Shown: positions 19,479 through 28,167 of the stretch, in pieces | Layout: every line of letters starts with the position of its first letter | Position numbering within the stretch: position 1 is the stretch's first letter | Origin: Psychrobacter urativorans | GTDB lineage: Bacteria; Pseudomonadota; Gammaproteobacteria; Pseudomonadales; Moraxellaceae | DNA: 64,000 nt | Assembly (NCBI RefSeq): GCF_904846695.1 | Contig: NZ_CAJHBR010000017.1 | Span: forward strand, 18,234-82,233 | Reading direction: 5' to 3' | Notes under the pieces: model-generated | Told to the model about the DNA's origin: nothing | Database searches by the model: none | Seen by the model: only the letters and a program-made list of their open reading frames with translations | Translations under genes and position numbers: made by a program

Positions 19479-20750
19479 ATGCTCAATTTAATAACGGGTC
19501 AAAAAGCGAAATTTACTGACGCTGCCATTGCCCAGCAGTTCACCTTGGTAGTAGAGCTGACCACTAGCATGGCTACTGATGTGGCTTGCTTTGGCCTAAA
19601 TGCTGAGCAGCAGCTAGCAAATGATGATTATATGACCTTTTATAACCAGCCCAAAACCCCTTGTGGTGCTGTGAGCTGGCAAGCAGATAATCAGCAGCAG
19701 CGCTTCAATATCGACCTGACTAAACTGCCTAGCTCGATAGATTATTTAGTGCTGACAGCGACTATTGACGGTCAGGCCACTATGCGTGAACTTGGGGTAA
19801 GCACAGTCAAACTTGAGCAAGCAGGGCAAGTATTAGCCAGTTATACATTCGATGGTAGCGGCTTTGATAATCAGCGTGCTGTTATGCTATTACAAGTTTA
19901 TCGCAAGAGTGGCATTTGGCGTATTAACGCTATTGGTCAAGGATTCAACGGTGGTTTGAGTGCGTTAGTGACGCATTTCGGTGGTGAGGTAGCTGAGCAA
20001 GCTAACACTGTTATTGACAGCCATATCAATGCCGGTAATAACTCTCTAAGCCCTACAAGCCCTACTAGTTCAACGAGCAAGGTTATCAGTAACTCGCCAG
20101 CGCTTAATCTAAAAAAAGTAACCCTCGACAAACCCGGTAGCGAGCACCGAATTACTCTTACTAAAGGGGATAATGAGCATTTAGTGGTAGAAGCGATCTG
20201 GATGGATAATGGTGATGCTAGTGCAGATAATGATGACTTAGATTTACGCGTTGGGATATTGGCTCACCACAGCAAAGACATGAGTTATATCCATGCTCCT
20301 GCGCAAATTGGTAGCTTAACGACTATGCCTTTTATCCAGCATCAAGGCGATATAAAAGTTGCTAGCATTAATGAGCCTGGTAAGGAGATAGTGTTAGTCA
20401 ATCCAGCTATCGCTAAATATTATGGCGGCAAAGTAGCCTTAGTATTCTCAGTCTACTCAGCGGTGTCAAATGGCATGGTCTCTATCGCCTCATTACAGCC
20501 AAAAATGCGCATGCAATATAAAGATCAAGTTGTCGAATGTGTATTTAATATAAAAGCTTCCGCTAAAGCCAAAAGTAATTTGGTTTATACTTATGTCATT
20601 GGTATAGCGATCATTGATGAGCAAGGCATTACTTTGCAGCACTCAGGTGAGGTTAGTAAGCGTATGAGTGAGGCGACGCCAAGATTGATGTGGAAAAAAG
20701 ATAAGGTTGAGTTAAAAATTGACGGTGCACCGATGTTTAAGGCCAACTAG
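19479..20750 (+). CDS. TerD-family stress protein with TerA-like C-terminal half
   Basis: A 423-aa soluble protein in two parts. Residues 1-170 resemble the TerD/CABP fold of tellurite-resistance and stress proteins (LTKLPSSIDYLVLTATIDG, then YTFDGSGFDNQRAVMLLQVYRKSG, then WRINAIGQGF). After a Ser/Thr/Pro linker (about 180-205) the second half (LDKPGSEHRITLTKG, DNDDLDLRVGIL, EIVLVNPA) resembles the TerA/TerD-like calcium-binding module. No terB, terC, terZ or other ter gene is nearby, so it is a stand-alone member. A role in envelope or metal stress is a family guess only. It has its own gap before and after. Confidence 0.7.
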   Translation: MLNLITGQKAKFTDAAIAQQFTLVVELTTSMATDVACFGLNAEQQLANDDYMTFYNQPKTPCGAVSWQADNQQQRFNIDLTKLPSSIDYLVLTATIDGQATMRELGVSTVKLEQAGQVLASYTFDGSGFDNQRAVMLLQVYRKSGIWRINAIGQGFNGGLSALVTHFGGEVAEQANTVIDSHINAGNNSLSPTSPTSSTSKVISNSPALNLKKVTLDKPGSEHRITLTKGDNEHLVVEAIWMDNGDASADNDDLDLRVGILAHHSKDMSYIHAPAQIGSLTTMPFIQHQGDIKVASINEPGKEIVLVNPAIAKYYGGKVALVFSVYSAVSNGMVSIASLQPKMRMQYKDQVVECVFNIKASAKAKSNLVYTYVIGIAIIDEQGITLQHSGEVSKRMSEATPRLMWKKDKVELKIDGAPMFKAN

Positions 20751-21116
20751 TATTCAACGGTTAATCAACAGTTATTTTGTAATCGCTGGTTTTATGATGC
20801 TTTTTTAACACAACCTGCCTTATGATAGCTGACTAGTGAATGCATTAGTCATCGCTAAGCGGCAAAAGCGGGTAGATGAGTTGCTTATCCATAACTGGAA
20901 TAAGCGCATTACAATCGGTCACAAGACATTCATAACCAATTTGTTAAGCTAGAGGAGGTTTTTGACTGAGGTGTGGCTAATAATGATTAGCCAGCTGCAT
21001 GTCATTCTTCCTAATACAGTATCCCTATAAGTTTGAATATTAACGCTCATCCTTTAATAAACCAAATTTAATAAATCAATTTTAATAAATGAATCTCAAT
21101 AAATAAGGAACTAGCA
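20751..21116. other. Intergenic region before the peroxiredoxin gene
   Basis: 366 bp without a gene. It contains a 7-bp dyad GGCTAAT-AATG-ATTAGCC (20973-20990 region), which may be a protein-binding site or short hairpin, and otherwise AT-rich sequence where the peroxiredoxin promoter should lie. Confidence 0.45.
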
Positions 21117-21755
21117 ATGGCACATTTACGATTGGGTGATAGCGCTCCAAATTTTGATGCAAGCACTACTGATGGCGATATTAACTTTTATGATTGGGCC
21201 GGTGATAAATGGGTGGTGTTTTTCTCACATCCAGCCGATTTTACCCCAGTATGTACTACTGAGCTTGGCCGAGCTGCTGCCTTGAATGGCGAGTTTCAAA
21301 AGCGTAACGTTAAGCCAATTTGTATCTCAGTGGATGGTTTAGACGATCATCATGAGTGGGCAAAAGACATCGGTGAGACTCAAGGTACGGCATTGAACTT
21401 TCCAATTATCGCTGATCCTAATAAGGATGTGGCGAACCTATATGACATGTTGCACCCTAACGCTAGTACTACTGCTACTGTCAGAAGTGTGTTTATTATC
21501 GATCCAAATAAAAAGATTCGTCTAATTTTGACTTACCCTGCTAGCTGTGGCCGTAACTTTGATGAGATTATCCGAGTTATTGATGCCCTGCAATTATCTG
21601 ATAAATATAATATCGCTACCCCAGTAGACTGGAAAGATGGCGATGACGTTATTATTCCGCCAAGCGTTAAAAACGAAGATATCGCTGCTAACTATCCTAA
21701 AGGTCATACTGAAATCAAACCGTATTTACGTACTACCCCTGCGCCTAACAAATAA
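21117..21755 (+). CDS. 1-Cys peroxiredoxin (Prx6 type)
   Basis: A 212-aa thiol peroxidase of the Prx6/AhpC-TSA group. The peroxidatic C46 is in the conserved PADFTPVCTTE, with T43 and a distal Arg in LILTYPASCGRN. The C-terminal extension of about 60 residues (TPVDWKDGDDVIIPPSV) defines the Prx6 subfamily. It detoxifies H2O2 and organic peroxides in the cytosol. C140 in PASCGRNFDE replaces the usual Thr of the Prx6 pattern and could be a resolving or accessory thiol; this is inference. AAGGA is the ribosome site. Monocistronic with a terminator at 21839. Confidence 0.93.
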   Translation: MAHLRLGDSAPNFDASTTDGDINFYDWAGDKWVVFFSHPADFTPVCTTELGRAAALNGEFQKRNVKPICISVDGLDDHHEWAKDIGETQGTALNFPIIADPNKDVANLYDMLHPNASTTATVRSVFIIDPNKKIRLILTYPASCGRNFDEIIRVIDALQLSDKYNIATPVDWKDGDDVIIPPSVKNEDIAANYPKGHTEIKPYLRTTPAPNK

Positions 21756-21838
21756 GCCATTCATTAGTCTTAATAGTTAAATGCAAAGTACAATTAATCG
21801 TATTTTATCTATATTAATCAATATGATAAATACTATAC

Positions 21839-21871
21839 AAAAGCCCCATAGCCTCAGGTTGTGGGGCTTTT
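21839..21871 (+). terminator. Terminator after peroxiredoxin gene
   Basis: AAAAGCCCCA / TGGGGCTTTT hairpin with a 13-nt loop. Confidence 0.9.
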
Positions 21872-22028
21872 GTGATTTTTCCACAAGTGTCAGTAGGGTT
21901 TTGCTATGATAAGAGCAGTAGGGTTACTATTAATTTAATTTAATTTTAAAAACTACTACTTAATGTTTATCAGCAAAAACTATAAGCACAGGCTGTCGCT
22001 CTCTGACATTACTTACTAGGAATATATC

Positions 22029-22688
22029 ATGAAAAAATTATACGTTTCTCGCACCGCACCTAATCCACGTAAAGCGCTAATTTTATTAGCTTCCAAAGGT
22101 ATCGATGTCGATGACATGGACGACTTAGATGTGGTAGATATTGATATTACTGCTAATGAGCATATGACTGAGGCTTTTACGGCCATGAATCCTATGCAGA
22201 CTGTACCAGTGATGACTTTGGATGATGGTACAGTGCTTAATGATTCACAGGCTATTTGTGAGTATTTAGATCGGGTCTATGGTGAACGTTCAGTGATGGG
22301 TAATGATGTAGTACAGCGTGCCCAAGTCTGTGCTATGCGCCGTATTGCCGAATTTGAAGTGTTATATAATTTTATGCTAGCTTTTCAGCATAGTCATCCA
22401 TCCAAAGCAGCACGTGTTGATCAAGTGCCTGAGTTTGCGCAGAAGTCTACTGCTCGAGCAGTTGCTGCCCTACCTTACTTTGACAATGTGCTCGAAGGGC
22501 GTGATTACCTTGTTACTGATCACCTAACTTTTGCTGATATTGTCTTATATATAGGTCTTGATTTCGGTAAAGCGCTCAAAGTAAACCCAACCAAACAAGG
22601 CGATAACTTGGCGCGTTTTTATCAGATGTTGCATGAGCGTTTTAGTATTCAAAACATGGCAAAAGCCAAAGATAGCGCTGACGACTAA
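22029..22688 (+). CDS. Glutathione S-transferase family protein
   Basis: A 219-aa GST fold. The N-terminal thioredoxin-like half has KLYVSRTAPNPRKALILLASKG and NPMQTVPVMTLDDG, followed by NDSQAICEYLDRVYGE, the glutathione gamma-Glu contact (Ser in D/ESQAI). The C-terminal helical domain ends with LTFADIVLYIGLDFG, the usual N-capping box. SspA is a GST-like alternative, but SspB and ribosomal neighbours are missing. Substrate unknown. It precedes the META lipoprotein gene by 41 bp and may be co-transcribed with it. Confidence 0.82.
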   Translation: MKKLYVSRTAPNPRKALILLASKGIDVDDMDDLDVVDIDITANEHMTEAFTAMNPMQTVPVMTLDDGTVLNDSQAICEYLDRVYGERSVMGNDVVQRAQVCAMRRIAEFEVLYNFMLAFQHSHPSKAARVDQVPEFAQKSTARAVAALPYFDNVLEGRDYLVTDHLTFADIVLYIGLDFGKALKVNPTKQGDNLARFYQMLHERFSIQNMAKAKDSADD

Positions 22689-22729
22689 TAAATAAGCAAT
22701 ACAAAATAAGCAATACAATAGGTACCATT

Positions 22730-23626
22730 ATGAAGCCAATAACCAAATCAGCCAAACTAGTCTGGTTGCCAAGTTTACTAGCCGCAAGCTTAGTATTAAG
22801 CGCCTGTAACAATACCTCTCAAAACAATGATCCTAAGGTTACAGCTAATACTACTAGTGATGTTGTGGCTGATCCTACTGTGACTGCCACTGATACTACC
22901 AACGCTGTTCCTGCAACTGCTGAGCAAACCATGATTGATAATCTTCCTCGCTACCGTTGGATTTTAGCTACGGCTATGGATAATAATAACCAGCCTTTGA
23001 GAGCCCTTATGGCGATCAAAGATCAAGTAACTTTAAATTTTAATCAGTATCAAGGCCAGAACAGTGTTAGCTATAGCGTTGGCTGTAATACTATGGGCGC
23101 CGCTTATCAGCTAGAAGATCAGAAGCTTAGCATCGAGGATAGCATGAGCACCAAAATGTCCTGTGGCGACTTAGACATAGTTGAAAACCGTTTAAATGAG
23201 TTGATGCAAGGCGACAGTGAACTAAGCTTAGTGGTAGGAGAGGTTACTGAATTAACTCAAGTGACTAGCGATGGCGTTACTTTAGTATGGACTGGGAAAA
23301 TGACCCCACAAGCTAAATATAAAGGTAAAGCGGAGACTGTGTTTTGGGCAGTAAGTGCCAATACTAAGCCTTGTGTAAATAATAACGGGCAGATGTGTTT
23401 GCAAGTAAAACCGGTTACTTATGATGAACAAGGAAGGAAAATCAACGAGGGAGCAGTAGTAGAGTTTGCGGGCACTATCGATGGTTATGAGCACGATAAT
23501 ACTCAGGATCAAGTATTACGTTTACAGCGTTTCAAAACTGAAGCTGATACAGTGCTGGTAGACAATATAGATTCAGAATATGCGTATGTTCTAGATACCG
23601 TCATAGAAACAAGCGCTATCAGATAG
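22730..23626 (+). CDS. Lipoprotein with META and DUF4377 domains
   Basis: A 298-aa predicted outer-membrane or periplasmic lipoprotein with lipobox LSAC (C26). After a Thr/Asp-rich linker comes a META/HslJ-like domain (about 70-195: RYRWILATAMD, YSVGCNTMGAAYQLEDQKL, STKMSCGD). A DUF4377-type C-terminal domain follows (about 200-295: VFWAVSANTKPCVNNNG, CLQVKPV, FAGTIDGYEHD). META/HslJ proteins are heat or novobiocin-stress linked in E. coli; the role here is unknown. Followed by heptamer repeats and a terminator. Confidence 0.82.
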   Translation: MKPITKSAKLVWLPSLLAASLVLSACNNTSQNNDPKVTANTTSDVVADPTVTATDTTNAVPATAEQTMIDNLPRYRWILATAMDNNNQPLRALMAIKDQVTLNFNQYQGQNSVSYSVGCNTMGAAYQLEDQKLSIEDSMSTKMSCGDLDIVENRLNELMQGDSELSLVVGEVTELTQVTSDGVTLVWTGKMTPQAKYKGKAETVFWAVSANTKPCVNNNGQMCLQVKPVTYDEQGRKINEGAVVEFAGTIDGYEHDNTQDQVLRLQRFKTEADTVLVDNIDSEYAYVLDTVIETSAIR

Positions 23627-23644
23627 CTTGTTATTATTTATTAG

Positions 23645-23679
23645 AATAGCTAATAGCTAATAGCTAATAGTTAATAGAT
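23645..23679 (+). repeat. 7-bp tandem repeat after the META lipoprotein gene
   Basis: Three perfect AATAGCT units (23645, 23652, 23659) followed by two degenerate ones, in the 3' untranslated region. Confidence 0.8.
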
Positions 23680-23723
23680 AAGTAGCTATTTAAGTTACAA
23701 GCTTTACGCTAAAAGCTTGAGCT

Positions 23724-23762
23724 AAAAAACGCGTTATGATCAACAGTAACGCGTTTTTTTTC
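23724..23762. terminator. Terminator after the META lipoprotein gene
   Basis: AAAAAACGCGTTA / TAACGCGTTTTTT hairpin with a 10-nt loop, flanked by A and T runs, so possibly bidirectional with ruvC converging. Confidence 0.92.
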
Positions 23763-23869
23763 CGTTAACAGCCTTATTACTGAACTTCTACTTATTCCTG
23801 ATCTTCTGTGAGTATTTAAGTGATAGAACTTGCTGTCATAGGATAGTAGTTATCTAAGGCTATTGAGGA

Positions 23870-24454
23870 TTATCTAAGATTGTTTAAATCCTCTTCGGTA
23901 AGGCGCCAACGACCCTTCTTTTTAGAAGCACCACGTCCGCTTAGGCCGCTATTTAGTAATAGCTTATTCATAGAGTGACTTGAATGAGCATGGCAGATAG
24001 CACAAGCTAAACCGTCTGCTGCATCCTGTTGTGGCACCACATCTAACAATAAGATACGACAAACCATCTCTTGAACTTGCTCTTTAGCGGCAGCACCATA
24101 GCCACAGACGGCTTGTTTTATTTGACGAGCAGTATATTCTGATACTTCTAAGTCCAAAGCCACCATAGCCGCAATAGCCGCGCCACGTGCTTGTCCCAGC
24201 TTAAGGGCTGAGTCTGGATTCTCTGCCATAAACACTTGTTCAATAGCAGTATGAATAGGCTCGTTGGCATACTTGATATGATGTTGTGTGATGCGTGTTA
24301 GACCGTTAAAGATACGTTTGAGACGTTCGGGCATCTCTTTAGTGTCAGTGCGTATAGTCCCTGCATCGATATAAGTTAGTTTGTCGCCCGTTTGTTGGAT
24401 GATACCGTAACCGGTCATACGTGAGCCGGGATCAATCCCAATTATAATTGCCAT
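23870..24454 (-). CDS. ruvC: Holliday junction resolvase RuvC
   Basis: A 194-aa dimeric endonuclease that cuts Holliday junctions. Catalytic acidic residues: [14 protein letters not shown] (D8), AIEQVFM (E of motif II), and the C-terminal [16 protein letters not shown] aspartates. A lysine/arginine-rich tail ([10 protein letters not shown]) extends it slightly. It stands alone, 17 kb from ruvA; in E. coli it is immediately upstream of ruvAB. Confidence 0.97.
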   Translation of the reverse strand: MAIIIGIDPGSRMTGYGIIQQTGDKLTYIDAGTIRTDTKEMPERLKRIFNGLTRITQHHIKYANEPIHTAIEQVFMAENPDSALKLGQARGAAIAAMVALDLEVSEYTARQIKQAVCGYGAAAKEQVQEMVCRILLLDVVPQQDAADGLACAICHAHSSHSMNKLLLNSGLSGRGASKKKGRWRLTEEDLNNLR

Positions 24455-24673
24455 AGTTTTCCAGTTCAGGATTGTAATTAAGTAGTCTATACTGCTTAGC
24501 TTTTATTGTATGGCTTATTATTTATTCACTTAAAAATAGGCCATAAGTTTGATAGTATAACAAGCCATCCCCATATACATCATAAGTTAGGCCATTTAAT
24601 TTGCTTATTAGTTGATGTATGTGATGGTTAATATAGTTATTTATGCATTTTTAATTTTATAGGACGGTAGTTT

Positions 24674-25321
24674 ATGGGTCAGATAGTGGGTATTGCCATC
24701 GTTTGGTTTATTATTGAGATGTTGATCTGGTATTTACTGGCTCAATTCATTAGTGGCTGGCTAGTATTTGGTTGGTTTATTATTGCCGCTGTTATTGGTA
24801 TCTCTTTTATTCGTAAAGGTATGGCTTCCCTCAATCCTATGGCGCAGCAAATGAAAGCTGGTGGTATGATGAATGCTTCAATGCGCCCTGAAGAGTCGAC
24901 TATGCTTAAGAGTGTAGCAATGGCGGTTGCTGGTATTTTGTTATTGATACCGGGTGTCATTAGTGATCTGTTGGCTCTGTTGGTAGTCCTACCACCCGTA
25001 CAAAAGCGCCTTAAAGATATGGCTAATAAGTACGTAATGAACAATCAGCAAAAAATGATGGCCATGATGGCTAAGCAAATGGGCGGCGCTGGTGGTATGG
25101 GCGGTCAAAACCCGTTTGGTGGTATGGGCGGTGGCCCAAATCCTTTCGGTGGCATGGGTGGTCAAAACCCATTTGGTGATGCTGGTGGCCAAAATCCGTT
25201 TGATAAGCAACAGCAAAATCCATTTGGTAATGTGTTTAAGCAGCATACTACTATTGATGGTACTGCCAAAAATATCCCTAAAGATGTCAAAAAGATCACT
25301 CAGTCTGCTAATGACGAGTAG
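24674..25321 (+). CDS. fxsA: FxsA family membrane protein
   Basis: A 215-aa protein: FxsA domain with helices at about 5-48 and 75-100 (FIIAAVIGISFIRKGMASL, GILLLIPGVISDLLALLVVLPP). A Met/Gly/Pro/Phe-rich tail follows with an approximate repeat GGMGGQNPFGG (about 140-180), then a charged end. Overproduced FxsA relieves F-exclusion of phage T7 in E. coli; its native role is unknown. The tail repeat (period about 11 residues) is not in E. coli FxsA. Short frames on both strands here are shadows of the repeat. Confidence 0.9.
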   Translation: MGQIVGIAIVWFIIEMLIWYLLAQFISGWLVFGWFIIAAVIGISFIRKGMASLNPMAQQMKAGGMMNASMRPEESTMLKSVAMAVAGILLLIPGVISDLLALLVVLPPVQKRLKDMANKYVMNNQQKMMAMMAKQMGGAGGMGGQNPFGGMGGGPNPFGGMGGQNPFGDAGGQNPFDKQQQNPFGNVFKQHTTIDGTAKNIPKDVKKITQSANDE

Positions 25322-25443
25322 AAGTATCTTTGATAAATATGCAGCTAACAGTGATGCTTATGATGAGTGAGAGCGCTTTTTATAAGCACACTGTATGATA
25401 GGGATGCTAGTCTAAAACAGCAGTCGCTGGTAGATTAGGCAAG

Positions 25444-25480
25444 AAAAAGCCCCTAACGCTAATAACGTTAGGGGCTTTTT
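25444..25480. terminator. Terminator after fxsA
   Basis: A perfect 15-bp stem AAAAAGCCCCTAACG / CGTTAGGGGCTTTTT with 7-nt loop; works in both directions and also lies downstream of 6S RNA on the minus strand. Confidence 0.95.
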
Positions 25481-25529
25481 AGTGAGTCTCAATATTAGCT
25501 ATTTAAGCAATAATAATCCTCGAATTAAA

Positions 25530-25718
25530 CAACCGAAATGCCGCTGTGGGATGGTGACCCATGAACCGTGAAGTTCAGGGCGGATGCGTCATTGCCTCGG
25601 CAGGTTTCCTGATACACTGCAAGCAGTGCAGGCATACACAATGAAGCAATAGGTAGCGCATCCAGGTAAAGCATTATCGGCTCAGGGAAATAGCATCCAC
25701 TCGCCAACACTTCAGAAT
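25530..25718 (-). ncRNA. ssrS: 6S RNA
   Basis: About 189 nt on the minus strand. It contains the conserved 6S blocks CCCTGAGCCGATAAT near the 5' side and CTGAACTTCACGGTTCA, then CAGCGGCATTTCGG near the 3' end. The ends pair: CTGAAGTGT (25707-25715) with GCATTTCGG (25533-25541), making the closing stem around the large open bubble that mimics a promoter for sigma70 RNA polymerase. A promoter fits exactly upstream. Length equals the E. coli RNA (184 nt). The 61-codon frame over it (25525-25710) is therefore not a gene. Confidence 0.9.
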
Positions 25719-25724
25719 AACCTA

Positions 25725-25753
25725 ATACTACCCAATGAGATAAGCAATTGCAA
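25725..25753 (-). promoter_or_regulatory. Promoter of 6S RNA
   Basis: TTGCAA (-35, 25748-25753), 17-bp spacer, TAGTAT (-10, 25725-25730), start near 25718. Spacing agrees with the 5' end predicted from the closing stem. Confidence 0.7.
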
Positions 25754-26109
25754 GTTTGTTTTATAGTTATCGGTACAACCAGTAGCAGGTATATAAGCGC
25801 TTATTTAATAATATAATGGCAACAATAGCGGTGTTAGCCCTTATTAGCTAAGGTCTACAGTTGAGTAGCTGTTATTAAGCTATCATTAGCACTCATAACC
25901 ATAAGTCATGGCTTTTAGGACTATGCCTATTTTTATTTATACCGTTTAACAGTATCTCTCATAGGCTAAGTTATAATATATTTTTTCAATTTTGAGTTAA
26001 AAAAGGTTGAATTTTCGGCTATTTTAAGATTTGTGTTAAGATAGACAGCTTTATATCTTGATCCTATTAATTTATGACCGACGTTCATCCACTTGAGGAG
26101 CGGTAATCT
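25754..26109. other. Intergenic region upstream of gpmI
   Basis: About 355 bp between the 6S promoter and gpmI. AT-rich, no gene seen; a GAGGAG ribosome site stands at the gpmI end. A promoter is expected, but no convincing -35/-10 pair was found. Confidence 0.4.
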
Positions 26110-27738
26110 ATGACTAATAAGCAACAATCAGAGTCTAATGACCAGAGTAGCGACCAACAACATAAAAAAGTACCTCGTGTATTAATGATATTAGATGGTT
26201 TTGGCCATCGTGAGGACGAGAATGACAACGCTATTGCTGCTGCTCATACTCCTAATCTTGATAGAATCTATCAGCAGTATCCCCATGGCCTCATATCAGG
26301 CTCAGGTGAGGATGTAGGATTACCAGATGGACAGTTTGGTAATTCAGAAGTTGGTCATATGAATCTGGGTGCGGGCCGAGTTCTTTATCAGGATTCAACC
26401 CGTATTTCAAGCGAGCTTGCTAACCGCGAATTCTATAAAAATGAAGCGCTAGTTGGCGCGGTAAATGCTGCCAATGAATTAGGGGGTAATGTCCATATTA
26501 TGGGCTTACTCTCTGATGGGGGCGTGCATGCTCATCAAGACCATATTGAAGGCATGTGCCATTCAGCTTTAGTTCATGGTGCCAAAAACGTATTTATACA
26601 TTGTTTTTTAGATGGTCGAGATACGCCGCCTAAATCAGCTGATAAGTATATCAATCGCCTACGTGAATATATCAATAAGCTCAATGCGCATTATGAAGGC
26701 CGAGTACAGATTGCCAGTATTATTGGTCGCTACTATGCGATGGATCGAGACAATCGCTGGGATCGAGTCCAAAAAGCTTATGAGCTGTTGACAGAAGGCA
26801 AGGCAGATCGCCTGTCAACTCGTGCTGATGGTGCTGTACAAGCTGCTTATAAAGCTCGTGAAACTGATGAGTTTGTTAGTCCGACTACGGTTATTGAACA
26901 TGGCGAGACTCCTTTCACTGTTGAAGATAACGATGCGCTGATATTTATGAATTTCCGTGCAGACCGAGCGCGTGAATTGGCTCAAGCTTTTGTATTGCCG
27001 GATCATGAGTTTTCGGGGTTTGCGCGTCATAAGCGTCCTAAACTTGCCGCTTTTGTAATGCTGACTAAGTACTCAGATATTCTAGCGGATAACAGTAAGA
27101 CTAGTATCGCTTATTATCCGACTTCATTAAGTAATACGCTAGGTGAATACTTACAAGATCAAGGCAAGACGCAGTTGCGTATCGCTGAGACCGAAAAGTA
27201 TGCGCATGTGACTTTCTTCTTCAGTGGTGGTCAAGAGGCGGAGTTTATCGGTGAAGATCGCATATTGATACCATCCCCTGATGTGGCGACCTATGACTTA
27301 CAACCGCAGATGAATGCCCCAGAAGTCACCGATAAGCTGATAGCGGCCATCGACTCTGGTAAGTACGATGTGTTGATTGTGAATTATGCTAATGGTGATA
27401 TGGTCGGACATACTGGTAACTTTGCTGCGACAGTACAAGCAGTAGAAGCGCTAGATGTCTGCGTAGGACGAGTTGAAAAAGCCATTCGTGCTGCCAATGG
27501 GGAGATGCTGATCACAGCCGATCATGGCAATTGTGAGCAGATGCAGGACTACGATAGTGGTCAAGTGCATACTCAGCACACTACTGAACATGTGCCGCTT
27601 ATCTATATTGGTGCACAAAAATTGCAGGTGCGTAACGGCGGTAGATTGAGTGATGTAGCTCCTACTATCCTAGGCCTAATGGATTTAGTCCAACCTGCTG
27701 AGATGACTGGTGAGAACCTATTAATTCCAGCAGTTTAA
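26110..27738 (+). CDS. gpmI: 2,3-bisphosphoglycerate-independent phosphoglycerate mutase
   Basis: A 542-aa Mn-dependent glycolytic enzyme of the alkaline phosphatase superfamily. MILDGFG (D29) and [14 protein letters not shown] hold the metal site and the phosphoserine S79. Later come [29 protein letters not shown] and [11 protein letters not shown] with the metal-binding Asp/His. It has a Gln/Ser/Asn-rich N-terminal tail of about 20 residues, absent in E. coli GpmI. GAGGAG precedes the ATG. Monocistronic, terminator at 27896. Confidence 0.98.
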   Translation: MTNKQQSESNDQSSDQQHKKVPRVLMILDGFGHREDENDNAIAAAHTPNLDRIYQQYPHGLISGSGEDVGLPDGQFGNSEVGHMNLGAGRVLYQDSTRISSELANREFYKNEALVGAVNAANELGGNVHIMGLLSDGGVHAHQDHIEGMCHSALVHGAKNVFIHCFLDGRDTPPKSADKYINRLREYINKLNAHYEGRVQIASIIGRYYAMDRDNRWDRVQKAYELLTEGKADRLSTRADGAVQAAYKARETDEFVSPTTVIEHGETPFTVEDNDALIFMNFRADRARELAQAFVLPDHEFSGFARHKRPKLAAFVMLTKYSDILADNSKTSIAYYPTSLSNTLGEYLQDQGKTQLRIAETEKYAHVTFFFSGGQEAEFIGEDRILIPSPDVATYDLQPQMNAPEVTDKLIAAIDSGKYDVLIVNYANGDMVGHTGNFAATVQAVEALDVCVGRVEKAIRAANGEMLITADHGNCEQMQDYDSGQVHTQHTTEHVPLIYIGAQKLQVRNGGRLSDVAPTILGLMDLVQPAEMTGENLLIPAV

Positions 27739-27895
27739 TATTGATTAACGGTTACTAGATTTTAGGGCTTTGTGAACTCTGCTAGCCCTTTTAACTTTGA
27801 TTGCTATAACCTCTTTAATTGCTGTAACAGCTACTAGATTTTATCTAGTGCTAATAGACAATAGCCATTAGGGTGTAGCAATGCGTCATGTATAG

Positions 27896-27930
27896 AAAAA
27901 AAGCGAGGATAAGCATTATCTTCGCTTTTT
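27896..27930 (+). terminator. Terminator after gpmI
   Basis: AAAAAAAGCGA-GGATAA stem pairing with TTATCTTCGCTTTTT over a very short loop, 160 bp after gpmI. Confidence 0.8.
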
Positions 27931-28043
27931 GCTTTGCGCTTTTCAATCTTTGCTAATGATACTCATTGTGCTTGCAATAATGATATAGAGTGAGGGTTAA
28001 GGTTAATGCTATCTTATCTTTGTTTGACTAGTATTTGTTCTGC

Positions 28044-28117
28044 AGTATTCAGTATTCAGTATTCAGTATTCAGTATTCAGTATTCAGTATTCAGTATTCA
28101 GTATTCAGTATTCAGTA
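28044..28117 (+). repeat. Heptanucleotide repeat (AGTATTC)10 upstream of ctpA
   Basis: Ten perfect copies of AGTATTC (28044-28113) plus AGTA, ending 50 bp before the ctpA ATG. A TTGACT (28024-28029) just before could be a -35 element whose -10 would fall in the first repeat unit. Perfect copies suggest recent slippage. Confidence 0.97.
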
Positions 28118-28167
28118 GTTATCGATTATTGCGCTAGTAATTATTTTATGGGTTTTTATTATTTTAG

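Noticed and set aside
24742..25370. Several overlapping frames on both strands over fxsA
   Set aside because: Shadows of the Gly/Met-rich repeat of the real gene.
25525..25710. 61-codon minus-strand ORF
   Set aside because: Coincides with 6S RNA; no ribosome site, no family resemblance.
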